From SZAS-18 sp038322235 (GTDB taxonomy: Bacteria; Verrucomicrobiota; Verrucomicrobiia; Chthoniobacterales; SZAS-18), in the NCBI GenBank assembly GCA_038322235.1, contig JBBQFQ010000004.1, positions 102,457 through 166,456 of the forward strand: a stretch of DNA of 64,000 bases, read 5' to 3'. Position 1 is the stretch's first letter. Each line of letters opens with the position of its first letter. Under the pieces are notes generated by a model. That model did not search any database and was not told the DNA's origin. It saw only the letters and a list, made by a program, of their open reading frames with translations. Positions 42,374 to 52,600 of the stretch are shown here, piece by piece. The position numbers and the translations under genes were made by a program.

Positions 42374-44782
42374 TTAGAATCCTTCGCGCAGGAGTTTGGA
42401 CGGATCGACGGTCAGCGCGCGCAGCGCGGGAATCGCGGAAGCGGCGATGCCTAGGAGCGACATCGTCAGCACGGAGCCAACTACGACGACGGGATCGCCC
42501 GGATTCGCCTGGTAGACGAACTTACCCAGGAGCCGGTGGGCGAAGACGCTGCCCAAAAGACCCGCCAACGAACCGATCCCCAGCAGCATGATGGGCCGCC
42601 CGAGCGCAGCACTCATGACGTGGCGCGACCGGGCCCCGAGAGCCACGCGGATGCCGAGCTCCCGCATCCGGCGGCTCACGTTGTAGGCCGCCATGCCGAA
42701 AATGCCCGTCAGGGCGAGCATCGCCGCGAGGAGGCCCATGACGCCCAGGGTCCCGGTCGCGGCCGCGACCGGGAAGAGCGCGCTTCGCATCGCGTCGCGC
42801 CAGCTCTGCACCGTGATGGACGCAGCGGGCGCGAAGCCACTCAAAGTGCGTTCGAGCGCGGCGGCGACCTCATTCTGCGCCCGGTGCGACCGGACGACGA
42901 AAACCATGGAGGCCTGCTCATTCTGGGTAACCGGCAGATAGAAACCGGGCTGGGGGGATTCCGCGATTTCATGGTACTTGCCGTCCTCAACGACGCCCAC
43001 CACTTCCCGCAATTGACCGGAGACAATGAAGCGTTGTCCGACCGCCGGCGCATCTCCCCACAGCTTTCGCGCGAGGGTGGCGTTCACGACCGCCACCAAC
43101 GGCGTCTGGGTGGCGTCCTGCCAGGAGACATCCCGTCCACTCAGGAGCCGGGTGCCTGCCGCCTCGAAGTAAGCCGGCGAAATCGTCAGACCGATAGGCT
43201 CGAGCACCGCCTGGCTCACCGTGAAGTCGGTGGTCCCGGGCAGGAAAATCGGAGTGCCCCGCACGCCGCCCGTAAACGGCAGCCTGCTCACCGTCCCCGC
43301 CGCCGTCACGCCCGGGATGCTCCGCACCGCCTCGAGCAACGCCTTCTTCTGCTCGAGCGGTACGTCGCCTTCCTCGCTCAGGTCGAGGTCGGCCACCGTC
43401 GCACCCTCCGGCCGGAAACCGAGCGGAGCATCGAGCATGCGCACCATCCCCCGCCCCGCGACCAAAGAGGCGGTGACCAGCAGCGTGCAGATGGCAATCT
43501 GGGCGCCGAGCAACAGGTCCCGCGAGCCGAGCCGGCGCCGCGAACTCGCCTCCAAGGGTCCGACCTTCATCGCGGGCAACGGAGTGCTCTGCCACGACCG
43601 CCTCAGCGGAATCAGTCCGAAGAGTAGGCCACTGAAGAGCGTCAGGATGAATGCCGCCAGGTAAACCCTCAGGTCGACACTGACTGCCACGCGACCATAG
43701 GGCGAGTCCCACCGGTTCAGCGCGCTCAGGAGCAGGCTCGCGGTGATCAGCCCTCCGGCTCCGCCCAAGACCGAGACGACCATCGCCTCGGTCATCAATT
43801 GCCGCACCAGCCGCCAGCGACTCGCCCCGAGGGCAACCCGGAGGGCCAATTCCCGGCTTCGATCGGTCGCCCGCGCCGCAAATAGGCTAGTCAAATTCGC
43901 GCACGCCGCGAGCAACACCAGCACCGCCAGCCCGGTCACGCTCCAAAGAAAGGCGCGAATGACGTCACCGGTGTCCGCGTAGAGTCCCGGCCGGACGAGC
44001 CGCAGCACCACCCCGGTATCCGTCTGCGGATACTCCCGGGCCAAGTGTGTGGCGATCGCACTCAGATCCTCCGCGGCCGCCGCGGGCGTTACGCCGGACT
44101 TGAGACGACCAAGCACCGTCAGAGATCGCCCCGTCCGGTCCTGCAGGTAGTCCGCCGTGAGGTGGTTCACGAGGGGAATCCAGTAGTCTGGCCAGACAAA
44201 TTGCTCCGTGCCGTGAAACTGCGCCGGGGCCACGCCCACGACCGTGAAGGGATCTTTGCCAAGACGCACGGTGGTTCCGACCACGTGGGGATCAGCGTGA
44301 AAGGCCGTGCGCCAAAGCCGATCGCTCAGCACCATGAAGGGCGCCGAGTTTGGACCGCGCTCGTCCGCTGTCTGGATCAACCTTCCGACTTGCGGCTGGA
44401 TTCCCAACAGATCGAAATAGTTGCCCGTGACCGACTGGCCGGAGACGCTTTGGACGGTCGGATCCCAGCGCAGTCTGCCTCCCGAATATCCGTTGAAACC
44501 GGCGAGGCCGCTGAACGTCGTGTTTCGCTGCCGGTAGTCTTCGAAGGCCGGATACGAGGTAGTCAGCGCTTTGAAACTCGTCCAGGGCCTCAGGCGAATC
44601 TGATGGAGGTTTTGCGGGTCGGTCACGTCGAGCGGGCGGAGCAGCACCGCATTCACGAGGCCGAATACCACGACGTTTGCCGCGATGCCCAGCGTCAGAG
44701 TCAGGGTGGCGACCAGCGTGAAAGCGGGAGACCCCCTCAGCACGCGGAACGCGTAACGAATATCCAGCAGGAGGTCGTTCAT
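42374..44782 (-). CDS. ADOP-type duplicated orphan ABC transporter permease (MacB/FtsX fold)
   Basis: The 802-residue protein begins MNDLLLDIRYAFRVLRGSPAFTLVA, the typical start of acidobacterial duplicated orphan permeases. It contains two MacB periplasmic-core plus FtsX units: helix 1, a periplasmic domain, three helices near 270-400, then a second set ending near residue 790. ANVVVFGLVNAVLLRPL and RELALRVALGASRWRLVRQL match the family. Such permeases lack a dedicated ATPase and their substrates are unknown. No ATPase or membrane-fusion gene is adjacent here. The last residues (LTVDPSKLLREGF) are the family's usual ending, so the gene is complete. Confidence 0.9.
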   Translation of the reverse strand: MNDLLLDIRYAFRVLRGSPAFTLVATLTLTLGIAANVVVFGLVNAVLLRPLDVTDPQNLHQIRLRPWTSFKALTTSYPAFEDYRQRNTTFSGLAGFNGYSGGRLRWDPTVQSVSGQSVTGNYFDLLGIQPQVGRLIQTADERGPNSAPFMVLSDRLWRTAFHADPHVVGTTVRLGKDPFTVVGVAPAQFHGTEQFVWPDYWIPLVNHLTADYLQDRTGRSLTVLGRLKSGVTPAAAAEDLSAIATHLAREYPQTDTGVVLRLVRPGLYADTGDVIRAFLWSVTGLAVLVLLAACANLTSLFAARATDRSRELALRVALGASRWRLVRQLMTEAMVVSVLGGAGGLITASLLLSALNRWDSPYGRVAVSVDLRVYLAAFILTLFSGLLFGLIPLRRSWQSTPLPAMKVGPLEASSRRRLGSRDLLLGAQIAICTLLVTASLVAGRGMVRMLDAPLGFRPEGATVADLDLSEEGDVPLEQKKALLEAVRSIPGVTAAGTVSRLPFTGGVRGTPIFLPGTTDFTVSQAVLEPIGLTISPAYFEAAGTRLLSGRDVSWQDATQTPLVAVVNATLARKLWGDAPAVGQRFIVSGQLREVVGVVEDGKYHEIAESPQPGFYLPVTQNEQASMVFVVRSHRAQNEVAAALERTLSGFAPAASITVQSWRDAMRSALFPVAAATGTLGVMGLLAAMLALTGIFGMAAYNVSRRMRELGIRVALGARSRHVMSAALGRPIMLLGIGSLAGLLGSVFAHRLLGKFVYQANPGDPVVVVGSVLTMSLLGIAASAIPALRALTVDPSKLLREGF

Positions 44783-44937
44783 CGGTGAGAACCGTCGGAT
44801 CGAGCAACAAACCCAGATTGCGGCTCCGTGCGAGGGACAAGCTATTCAGATTCCTGCGGGGAGGCCTCTGATCGACGGTTCTGAGGGAAGGCGGGCGACG
44901 AACCCGAGTGTGAGGCGATCGGCCGCCGGGTTGCAAA

Positions 44938-45244
44938 CCGTGAACGTCGACGGCCTCCCTCGGAAACGGATCCGGCCTGCCCCGTGAATGATTCCGGAGT
45001 CCCCCGTAAACGAATCCGCCCTACCCCGTATACTCTTGCGGGCACCCCCGTTATTTTTGACGTCTCGCCATCCATATCGACCTTGCGCGAGACGCGTTCG
45101 GGTTTCCTGCCGGGGTGGCTTTTGCCCCGGTCGGCAGGGGCGCCGGTACGGTACGGTTCACCGCACGGTTGAACTCCTGCTCGGCCCGCTCTCCTGGCGT
45201 GCGCCACCGGAGGAGATTGGGGCAAGCGGGAGCTTGCCCGAACC
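44938..45244. repeat. Dispersed composite element, copy B (six 22-bp units plus tail)
   Basis: Six 22-bp units run in phase from 44938 to 45069 (for example CCGTAAACGAATCCGCCCTACC shortened to its core GTAAACGAATCCGCC). A linker follows that is homologous to the one in the 54-kb copy (ATCGACC, GACGCGTT, CTGCCGGGGT, GCTTTT, CCGGT). The conserved tail is at 45167-45244 and ends in a perfect GGGCAAGC/GCTTGCCC hairpin. The element fills most of the spacer between the permease gene and the PEP-CTERM gene. Confidence 0.8.
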
Positions 45245-45400
45245 GTTGAATTGACTTGGTCGGATTCCCCGTACGGCTCTTGCGAATCGGCACCTTCTCG
45301 CAATGACTTCGCCCCAGCGGAAGGCTATCCCCAGCAGCCACTTTTGACCGCACGAAGCTTCTTCTTGCCATCCAAGAACCCGCGGCATATAGCCCGGGCA

Positions 45401-46324
45401 ATGAACGTATCCCGCGCCCGGAATCTCCTCGCCGCCACCTCCCTCTTGCTCGGCTCGCTCGCCACACCCGCCCTTGCCGGACTCTTTGTCACGAATTACG
45501 CTGGTTCCACGGTGCCCCAGTTTAACGTGACGACGGGTGCGCCCGTCGCTGGCTGGATCTCGCCGATTCTAGGCCAGCCGGACGGCCTCGCGCTCTCGGG
45601 CAACGTCCTCTACGTGGCGAGCTTCATCAGCAACTCGGTGACCGCGTATGACGCGACGACGGCCGCGCCCATCGCAGGCTGGACCTCCCCGAGCGGGCTG
45701 AGCGGCCCCGCTGGCCTCGCGATTTCCGGCAACCGCCTCTATGTCGCTAACGCCCGGAACAACACGATCGGCGCGTTTGACGCGACGACGGGCGCGGCCA
45801 TCGCCGGCTGGACTTCTCCGGCTGGCGTCAGCCTCCCGGAACAGATGGTGATCTCGGGCAACCGCCTCTACGTCGCGAACTTCGGTGCCAACAAGGTGAC
45901 CGTGTATGACGCCACGACCGGCGCGACCATCACCGCCTTCACCTCTCCGAGCGGGCTGAGCGGGCCGTATGGCCTCGCGATCTCGGGCAACAACCTCTAC
46001 GTAGCGTACAACAGCGGCAGCGCGGTGGGCGAGTTTGACGCGACGACGGGCGCGCCCATCGCCGGCTGGACCTCTCCGAGCAATTTGAACGCCCCGGTAT
46101 CCCTGGCGATTTCGGGCAACAACCTCTACGTCGGGAACAACGGCAACGGCACGGTGGGCGAGTATGACGCGACGACGGGCGCGGCCATCGTCGGCTGGAC
46201 CTCTCCGGGCGTGAACGGCCCGTATGGCTTGGCGGTCTCCAATATCCCGGAGCCCTCAAGCGCCGCGCTTCTCGGCCTTGGTGGCGCGTGCCTCCTCGCC
46301 GCCCGCCGCCGCCGGAACGTGTAA
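45401..46324 (+). CDS. PEP-CTERM sorted exported protein with propeller-like repeats
   Basis: The 307-residue protein has a signal peptide (RNLLAATSLLLGSLATPALA). About six repeats of some 40 residues follow, alternating ISGNRLYVAN-type strands with DATTGAAIAGWTSP-type strands, as in NHL/YVTN propellers. A PEP-CTERM tail completes it (IPEPSSAALLGLG, hydrophobic LGGACLLAA, then RRRR). The tail directs it to exosortase/archaeosortase-type processing at the outer surface. No exosortase lies in the window. The nucleotide repeats are very alike, so copy number may vary among strains. Confidence 0.88.
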   Translation: MNVSRARNLLAATSLLLGSLATPALAGLFVTNYAGSTVPQFNVTTGAPVAGWISPILGQPDGLALSGNVLYVASFISNSVTAYDATTAAPIAGWTSPSGLSGPAGLAISGNRLYVANARNNTIGAFDATTGAAIAGWTSPAGVSLPEQMVISGNRLYVANFGANKVTVYDATTGATITAFTSPSGLSGPYGLAISGNNLYVAYNSGSAVGEFDATTGAPIAGWTSPSNLNAPVSLAISGNNLYVGNNGNGTVGEYDATTGAAIVGWTSPGVNGPYGLAVSNIPEPSSAALLGLGGACLLAARRRRNV

Positions 46325-46331
46325 GGCCCCC

Positions 46332-46360
46332 CCACCGGCGGAGTTTGCCCGCAGCGGTGG
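46332..46360 (+). terminator. Imperfect hairpin after the PEP-CTERM gene
   Basis: CCACCG (46332-46337) and CGGTGG (46355-46360) pair, with partial inner pairing (GCGG/CCGC). It begins eight bases after the stop codon. There is no U-tract, so termination is inferred from position only. Confidence 0.3.
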
Positions 46361-46459
46361 CGACGCTCCGAAACCACGAGCGGAACTTTCCCGCCGAGTG
46401 GATCTTACGTAGATTGTCGATCGCCTGGGCCTGACGCTGGCTGAACGTTGACACCTTTC

Positions 46460-46750
46460 CCGGAATCGCTGACGGCGCCCCCCCAAACGAATCCGGCCTC
46501 CCCGCAAACGAATCCGGCCCCCGTAATCGATTGCGGCCTCCCCCGTGAGCGTTGACAGCCTGCCCCGTGAGCGTTGACGGCCCGCCCGGCGAGGCGTGGC
46601 CGGCTGCCTTCCTTCCCCGCTTCCCCTACCACCCGCCGGTCCCGGTACGGCTCCCGGTACGGCTCGGTACGGCTGAGCTCCCGCTCGGTCCAACCTCGGT
46701 GCGTTTGCGCCACCGACGGAGAATGGGCCAAGCAGGAGCTTGCCCGCACC
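46460..46750. repeat. Dispersed composite element, copy C (about six units plus tail)
   Basis: Units of 20-22 bp (AAACGAATCCGGCC, GTAATCGATTGCGG, GTGAGCGTTGACGG cores) run from about 46460 to 46590. A linker contains three CGGTACGGCT direct repeats (46641-46675). The conserved tail lies at 46671-46750 and its hairpin has one extra C. It lies between the PEP-CTERM gene and the beta-helix gene. Confidence 0.75.
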
Positions 46751-46840
46751 ACCGCCCGGACCACCGGGTCTTGTCTGGTGCGGCAGCTGGCGCGGCCCGC
46801 GCCCATGGTAACGGGCAGGCCGCGGCTAGAAACGGATTCT

Positions 46841-46891
46841 CGTCGCCGCCCGCCGCCACCGGAAGGTGTAACCCAGCTCACCCGCTGGGTT
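46841..46891 (+). pseudogene. Remnant of a PEP-CTERM gene 3' end with hairpin
   Basis: The bases before the TAA at 46869-46871 encode LVAARRHRKV, nearly the same ending as the PEP-CTERM gene (LLAARRRRNV), and the sequence beyond it (TTTGCCCGC) also matches. An upstream TAG closes the frame, so only the last codons survive. A perfect 8-bp hairpin (AACCCAGC/GCTGGGTT, 46870-46891) overlaps the stop and resembles a terminator. Confidence 0.4.
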
Positions 46892-46947
46892 TGCCCGCGG
46901 CGGGTGCTTGGCGCCAAGCCTCGCAATCAGTCCGCCCGCCGACTGGA

Positions 46948-48213
46948 TTACGGAGTCTGCAGAATGAGAAGGCGCCAGAAGAACTTTTGACCGGTGGCCG
47001 GGTCGTTGATCGTGATGATCTGATTGAGCGCGTCCTCGGAGCTGGTCACCCCGTTACGCACGACAAGGCCGGTGCCCGGGTTAAAACGGTAGATCTCGGT
47101 CCACGTGGCCAAATCGCTCGAGCGCTGGGCGGTATAGATCAGATCGGTGGCAAGGGGTCGATAGGGGAATTGCACCGCATGACCTGGGCCCGAAGACGAC
47201 AGTGCCGGCAGGAGCATGGCCGAGCCCGAGAGGGGATTGCCGCGCAAAGCGTAGTTGAGTCCGTGAGAGCGGCTGTTGGGGGCGATCCCGGTAAAGGAAA
47301 GGCCGCCGCCGGCGGTGCCGGTGGTCTCGGCGCCCCAGGCGTTGAAATTCTTGAGCGTGCCCCGCTCGTACGCGCCAATGTCGACGTGGCTACCAATGAT
47401 GCGTGGATAGCCAGAACCGCGCTGGTCGTTGGGGAAACTGGCCGCCGAGGAGGAAACCCCGGCATCGATCGCAGGGGAACCGGCAAGCGGAACGATGGTC
47501 GGAGTCGGGCCACCGTAATTGCCGAGGGCTGAGAGCAGGGGATTGCCGGAGGTGAGATTCCCACCATGGTCGTAGCCGACGCCGAAGATATCTGAGTTGC
47601 CGGCCACGATCGAGTTGCGCAGCATCACCATGCCGCTGACGTCACGTCCACCGCCCCGGCCCAGGTTGGAGGGGTTCGGCGAGGAGTTTTGGGTGATCGT
47701 GCATTGGGTGATCGTCGCCGTGCCTGACGTCGAGATGCCGCCGCCGGGGTAGTCCGAGGTGTTTCCCGAAACGGTGCACTGGTTTACCGTGAGCGTTCCG
47801 CCAGATGCATTGCAAATCGCGCCTCCGTATCCCTGGGGGCCCGCCAAGTTGGCTGACAGCGTGGATTGATTGAGCGTCAGCGTACCCCCGTTTTTGTTAT
47901 AGATGGCGCCACCGCTGCCAGTCGCGCTATTACCGGAAAGGATGCATTGCCTCAGGTCCAGGGTGCCCCCGTTCGAAATTCCACCGCCGGTGGTCGCGGC
48001 GTTGCTGAGGACCGTGCATCGATTGAGAGTCAGCGTGCCTGCATTGGAAATGCCGCCGCCGCTGCCGTTGCTTCCGCTCGTGATCGTTAAGGCAGTGAGC
48101 ACGCAGGTGATGCCGCTGCTCACGTTGAAGACGCGGCTGTTGTGGTTACCCGAAATCGCCAGACCACCTGGGAGCGCGGATGCGTCGACCGTGAGGCTGG
48201 GATTGGGCAGCAA
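46948..48213 (-). CDS. Beta-helix protein with choice-of-anchor-like region, 5' truncated
   Basis: The frame encodes right-handed beta-helix repeats (GGGISNAGTLTLNRCTVLSN, GGAIYNKNGGTLTLNQSTLS and several more). The stretch SPAIDAGVSSSA with QRGSGYPRIIGSHVDIGAYE is typical of choice-of-anchor Q proteins. A C-terminal domain of the verrucomicrobial type ends FFWRLLILQTP. The TTG at 48211-48213 is not a credible start. Homologous coding (TIILTSGELL) continues upstream to about 48243, and no signal peptide or start codon is found in this frame. The gene has therefore lost its 5' end or has a frameshift near 48250. Confidence 0.7.
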   Translation of the reverse strand: MLPNPSLTVDASALPGGLAISGNHNSRVFNVSSGITCVLTALTITSGSNGSGGGISNAGTLTLNRCTVLSNAATTGGGISNGGTLDLRQCILSGNSATGSGGAIYNKNGGTLTLNQSTLSANLAGPQGYGGAICNASGGTLTVNQCTVSGNTSDYPGGGISTSGTATITQCTITQNSSPNPSNLGRGGGRDVSGMVMLRNSIVAGNSDIFGVGYDHGGNLTSGNPLLSALGNYGGPTPTIVPLAGSPAIDAGVSSSAASFPNDQRGSGYPRIIGSHVDIGAYERGTLKNFNAWGAETTGTAGGGLSFTGIAPNSRSHGLNYALRGNPLSGSAMLLPALSSSGPGHAVQFPYRPLATDLIYTAQRSSDLATWTEIYRFNPGTGLVVRNGVTSSEDALNQIITINDPATGQKFFWRLLILQTP

Positions 48214-48243
48214 TTCGCCACTCGTGAGGATAATGGTCCTCGA

Positions 48244-48585
48244 CGGGAGCGGCTGAGCAAACCGACGGGCTCGGCACCTACTGGCGGGACCTCCCGGCTG
48301 CGACTGGTCCGCTTTTCATCCGCATGCAGGTCAGCCTGCCATAGCCGGTTGGCCCCGCGGTGAGGACGAAAATGGCCCCGTCTGTGCCGTCGTGGAAGTG
48401 TCTTTCTTGAGATCGCGCGCTCTCGCCGGCAACTTTCAGACTCTGTCGACACGGCGCCAGCGTTCCGCCCCTCCCCCACCCCTTCTCCCGCTGGAGCCGT
48501 CAGCCAGGCAGCCTGCTGCCGCAGGGCGGAAGACGAACGGTTTCCACCAGCGTCCGTCTGAAAGTTGGAGCCGCGCCGGCACGTC
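48244..48585. other. Region upstream of the beta-helix gene, no intact gene
   Basis: A minus-strand stretch reads DGTDGAIFVLTAGPTGYGRL in a different frame from the beta-helix gene and could be a remnant of its N-terminal part or of another secreted protein. No complete gene is supported. Confidence 0.35.
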
Positions 48586-49584
48586 TTACGGCGGGAGGAC
48601 CAGCCGCAGCCGGATGCTCTGGAAGCCGCGCGGTGCCCCGGCCGGCTGGTGCTTGCCGTCGTCGCTCAGCAGGAGGACTTCGTCGGAGGCCACGTCAGGC
48701 ACGACCAAGCCCTCGGGGCGCAAGCCGCGGAAGTCTGCGGCAAGCGGGCGGGGGGCATCGCCCGCTTTTCCGGACCAAAAGAAGAGAGCGAAGTCGTCCT
48801 TTTTGTCGAAGTGCCCGGCGATGATGAGATAGCCACCGCGCCACGGCGCCATGTCCCGGAAGCCGCGGTCCTGGCCGAGGTCGAGCGAGAAAATTTCGCC
48901 CAACCGGGCCTTCGCACCGGGCTCGAGCACGGCCGCCGGCGCGAGCAGCGTCACAAGCAGGGCTTTGTTTGCCGCGGAAACCGGGCCGCGGAAACCGACG
49001 AGGAGATTTCCCTCGGGTGTCGCGCAAAGCGCCTCGATGTTCAAGCCGGCTCGCGTCTTCGGCGGCTGGCCCGCGCCTTCGGCGAGCGCGAATGGCTGCA
49101 ACCGCGGATCACCCTGCAGATCCTCGACCAGGCGCCGGTAAGGCGTCCCGGTGAGCTCGAGGCTGGGAAGGCCGGTCTTCGCGTCAGTCCTGACCTCGGT
49201 GGCGAAGAGGATGCAGTGCGCCCGGTATTGCCCGGGCTTCGCGTGGAAGCCGTGCGAGCCGATCCAGTAGATGCGATTCCCGATGCGGGCGGCTCCTTCG
49301 AAATCACACTCATCCTTCGGCCTGACCCCAAGGTCTCCCGACACCTCCCGCTCCCAGACCGGCCTGGGCTGCGAGGCATCCTTGGGGCGCACTTCGTAAA
49401 TGCGCAAAAAGTTCAGGTCATCTTCCGCGGTGGCGAAAAATCGTCCTCCGTCGAGGGCGACGGCCGCCGAGCCGTCGGCAGCGCCGAGGTAGCGAATGAT
49501 GCCCGGCGGGGCCTCGGCGTGCGCGCGAGGGCCGGCCGCGGCCAGCCAAAGGCTGGTGAGGACCAGAAGGGGATGGATTTTCAT
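48586..49584 (-). CDS. DUF3616 exported protein
   Basis: The 332-residue protein has a signal peptide (LLVLTSLWLAAAGPRAHA) and a DUF3616-type domain: GSAAVALDGGRFFATAEDDLN, CDFEGAARIGNRIYWIGSHGF, NIEALCATPEGNLLVGFRGP and LIIAGHFDKKDDFALFFW. The fold is probably a beta-propeller outside the cytoplasm, with no known activity. The start at 49582-49584 (MKIHPLL) is preferred over an upstream frame that lacks signal-peptide character. The next gene upstream begins far away, so it probably has its own promoter. Confidence 0.8.
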   Translation of the reverse strand: MKIHPLLVLTSLWLAAAGPRAHAEAPPGIIRYLGAADGSAAVALDGGRFFATAEDDLNFLRIYEVRPKDASQPRPVWEREVSGDLGVRPKDECDFEGAARIGNRIYWIGSHGFHAKPGQYRAHCILFATEVRTDAKTGLPSLELTGTPYRRLVEDLQGDPRLQPFALAEGAGQPPKTRAGLNIEALCATPEGNLLVGFRGPVSAANKALLVTLLAPAAVLEPGAKARLGEIFSLDLGQDRGFRDMAPWRGGYLIIAGHFDKKDDFALFFWSGKAGDAPRPLAADFRGLRPEGLVVPDVASDEVLLLSDDGKHQPAGAPRGFQSIRLRLVLPP

Positions 49585-49668
49585 GGATCGATCGCGGAGC
49601 AGGACGCCGCGGAGGGCGTGAGCACGGGCCCGTGGGCGAATTTTTGGCACTGAAGTGTCCCGGGCGAA

Positions 49669-52600
49669 TCACGGACTGACCACCACGCGGAAGAAACGCC
49701 AGGTCGTGAGGGGGACCACAATCGGATCCTGGACGGTGACGGTCCGGGTCGGACCGCTGCCGGTTTCCAGGACGGTGGCCGGGCCCGTCCAAGTGCTTCC
49801 GTTGACGGAGAGGGTGGCGACGTCTGACCACGACGCGAGGTCAGCGGAAACCTGGACCACGTAGTTGACCGCGGCGGGGGCGGGCCGGGTGAACTGGAAC
49901 TGGAAATGATTCGCGATGATGCCCGCGGCCGGCAGGATCCCGGACGAGGGCGTGGTCGGGTCGCCGCCGAGGGCGTATTCCAGGAGGTTCGGAATGCCGT
50001 CACCGTCGAAATCGACCAGATTGCCCGAGATGGCCGGGTCGTTCGCGCTGGCGCCGAAGTAGAAGTTCCGCCACGCGGTGTAGGCGCCGACGATCTGGAG
50101 CAGGCCGGTCGCGCTGCCGGCATAGGTGGCATCATTGATCGTGCCGACCACGGTGTAACTGCCCACGCTCACCGGGGCGCCGGCCGAGCCGTTGTAAGTG
50201 AACGTCACGGCCAGGCCCGCGGGGCTCGTTGTCGCGGTCGCACTCTTCGGAGTGCCGTCGTAGGTCTGGCTCAGGCCGCCCAACGTCACGGTGGCCAGCT
50301 GCCGGGTGAGGAAAGTGAGATCCTGACTGCGCAGCGTGACCCCGTCGAAGCTGCCGGTCAGCCGGAAGTGATAGATCGTGCCAGGCGCCAGCCCGCTGAG
50401 CGCCGCTGCGATCGGGAGGGTGCTGGAGCCGCTCACGGGCTGAAGTGCGGTGCTGTTCCCGTAGGCGGTGGTCAGGCCGTATTCGAACGCGACCGTGGCC
50501 GCACTGCCGGCCGGATGGACCGAACCGTGCAGGGTGGCCGAGTCCGCGGAGAGGCCGTCCGCCACCAGGGTGCTGACGGGCGGCGTGTGAAATTCCGTGG
50601 CCGCGAGCGCGCTGGCGCCCCCGTTGACGTAGCCGCCGAAGGCATGGAGGAAGCCTTTCAAATCCACCGCCTGTACGGCGGCGCCGCCACTGAGCTTCGG
50701 CGCCACATTCGTCCATTTGTCCTGGGCCGGATCGTAGGCTTCGACCTTGTCGTAGTTGACGGAGCTGGCGGCATTGGTGCCGCCGACCGCGTAGAGCGTG
50801 CCATTGACCACCGCCACCGCCACCGCCTGCCGGCTCGTGGGCATGGGCGCCCTGGTCGTCCAGGTGTTGCTGGCGATGTCGTAGGCTTCGACCGTGGCGA
50901 GCACCTGTCCGACCGAGTTGATGCCGCCGACGGCGAAGAGCACGCCGTTGACCACGCCGGCGCCCAAGCCCGAGCGGGCCGTCGGCATGGACGCTTTGGC
51001 GGCCCAGGAGTTGGCCACGGGATCAAACACTTCGAGCGTGCCGACCGGGCCAGCGGAACCCCGGCCACCGATGACATAGAGCAACCCGTTGCTGACCCCG
51101 CCGCCGGCGCCCTGCCGGAGGGTGGGGGCGGAGGTCCTGGCCGTCCAAGCGTTGGCGACCGGGTCGTAGGCGCGGACGTTGGGGATGTAAGTGGAGCTGT
51201 TGGTTCCCCCGGCGAGATAAAGGATCCCGCCGATGACCCCGGAGGCCGCGTTGGTTTGCACGCCCGGCAGCGCTGCTTTGGCCGACCAGGTGTTGGTGTT
51301 CGGGGTGTAGGCATCGACGGTGATCTGGTGGCTCCCATTGTAGCCGCCGGCGACGTAAAGAACGCCGTTGATGACCCCCGCCGATGAGCCCCAGCGGGGT
51401 GTCGTCATCGGGGCGACCGCGGTCCAGGTGCCGAAGTTGAAAGGACCGGCGGAGTTGATCATGAGCGTGCCGCTGGCGCTGCCGGCGTAGTTGAGGTCGT
51501 TGATCGTCCCGACGACCGCATAACTGCCCACGCTGGTCGGTGCGGTGGAGGAGCCGTTGTAGGTAAAGTCCACGCTCAGGCCCGCTGGCACGGTCGTGGC
51601 GGTGGCGTTCTTCGGCGTGCCGTCGAACGTCTGGCTCAGGCTGCCCAGCGTGACCGTGCCGGCGGCTTTGCTGACGATCAGGGTGTTCGACGCCCCCCCG
51701 GAATAGTTGGGGTCGGAAATAATCCCGCTGACGGAGTAACTTCCGGCGTTTGTGGGAGGGGTGGCGGAGCCGTTGTAAGTCAGATTCACGCTCAGTCCCG
51801 GCGGCATCGTCGTGGCCGTGACGCTCCGTGGGGTGCCGTTGTAGGTCTGGCTCAAACCGCCCAGCGTCACGCTGGCCGCGGCCGGACTGACCACCAGAGT
51901 GTCAAGCGCGCTGCCGCTGTAGTTCGCGTCGTTGACCATCCCGGCTACCGCGTAGCTCCCGGCGTTGGTCGGAGGCATGGCGGAGCCATTGTAAGTGAAC
52001 GTCACGCTCAAGCCTGGCGGCACGGTGGTGGCGGTGATGCTTCTGGGCGTGCCGTCGTAGGTCTGGCTCAAACTGCCCAGCGTCACTGTCGCCGTCGCCG
52101 GATGGATCACGAGCGTATCCGTGGCGCTCCCGGCATAGCCCGGGTCATTGATCGTGCCCACGACGGTATAACTCCCCGCATTCGCCGGGGCGGTCGCCGA
52201 ACCGTTGTAAGTAAAGGTCACCGCCAGCCCCGGCGGGGTCGTCGTCGCCGTCGCCGCCCGCGGCGTGCCGTCGTAGGTCTGGCTCAGACTGCCCAGGGTC
52301 ACGGTGCCGGTGAGGAGCGTGGTGAAGGCTTGATCCAGTCCCCGGATGGTCACCCCGTTGAAAGTGCCGAGCAGACGGAAGTGATAGAGTGAGCCGGGCG
52401 TGAGGCCGCTGAGGGTCGCGGCGACCGGGAGGCTGCTCGAGCCGCTGACCGGCTGAAGGGTGGTGCTGGAGCCGTAGGCCGTTGTGGGGCCGTATTCGAA
52501 GGCGACGGTGGCAGCGCTTCCCGCGGGGTTGACCGTGCCGTGCAGCGTGGCGGTGCGGTCGGCGATCCCGTCGGCCACGCCCGTGGCGAGAGGCGGGGTG

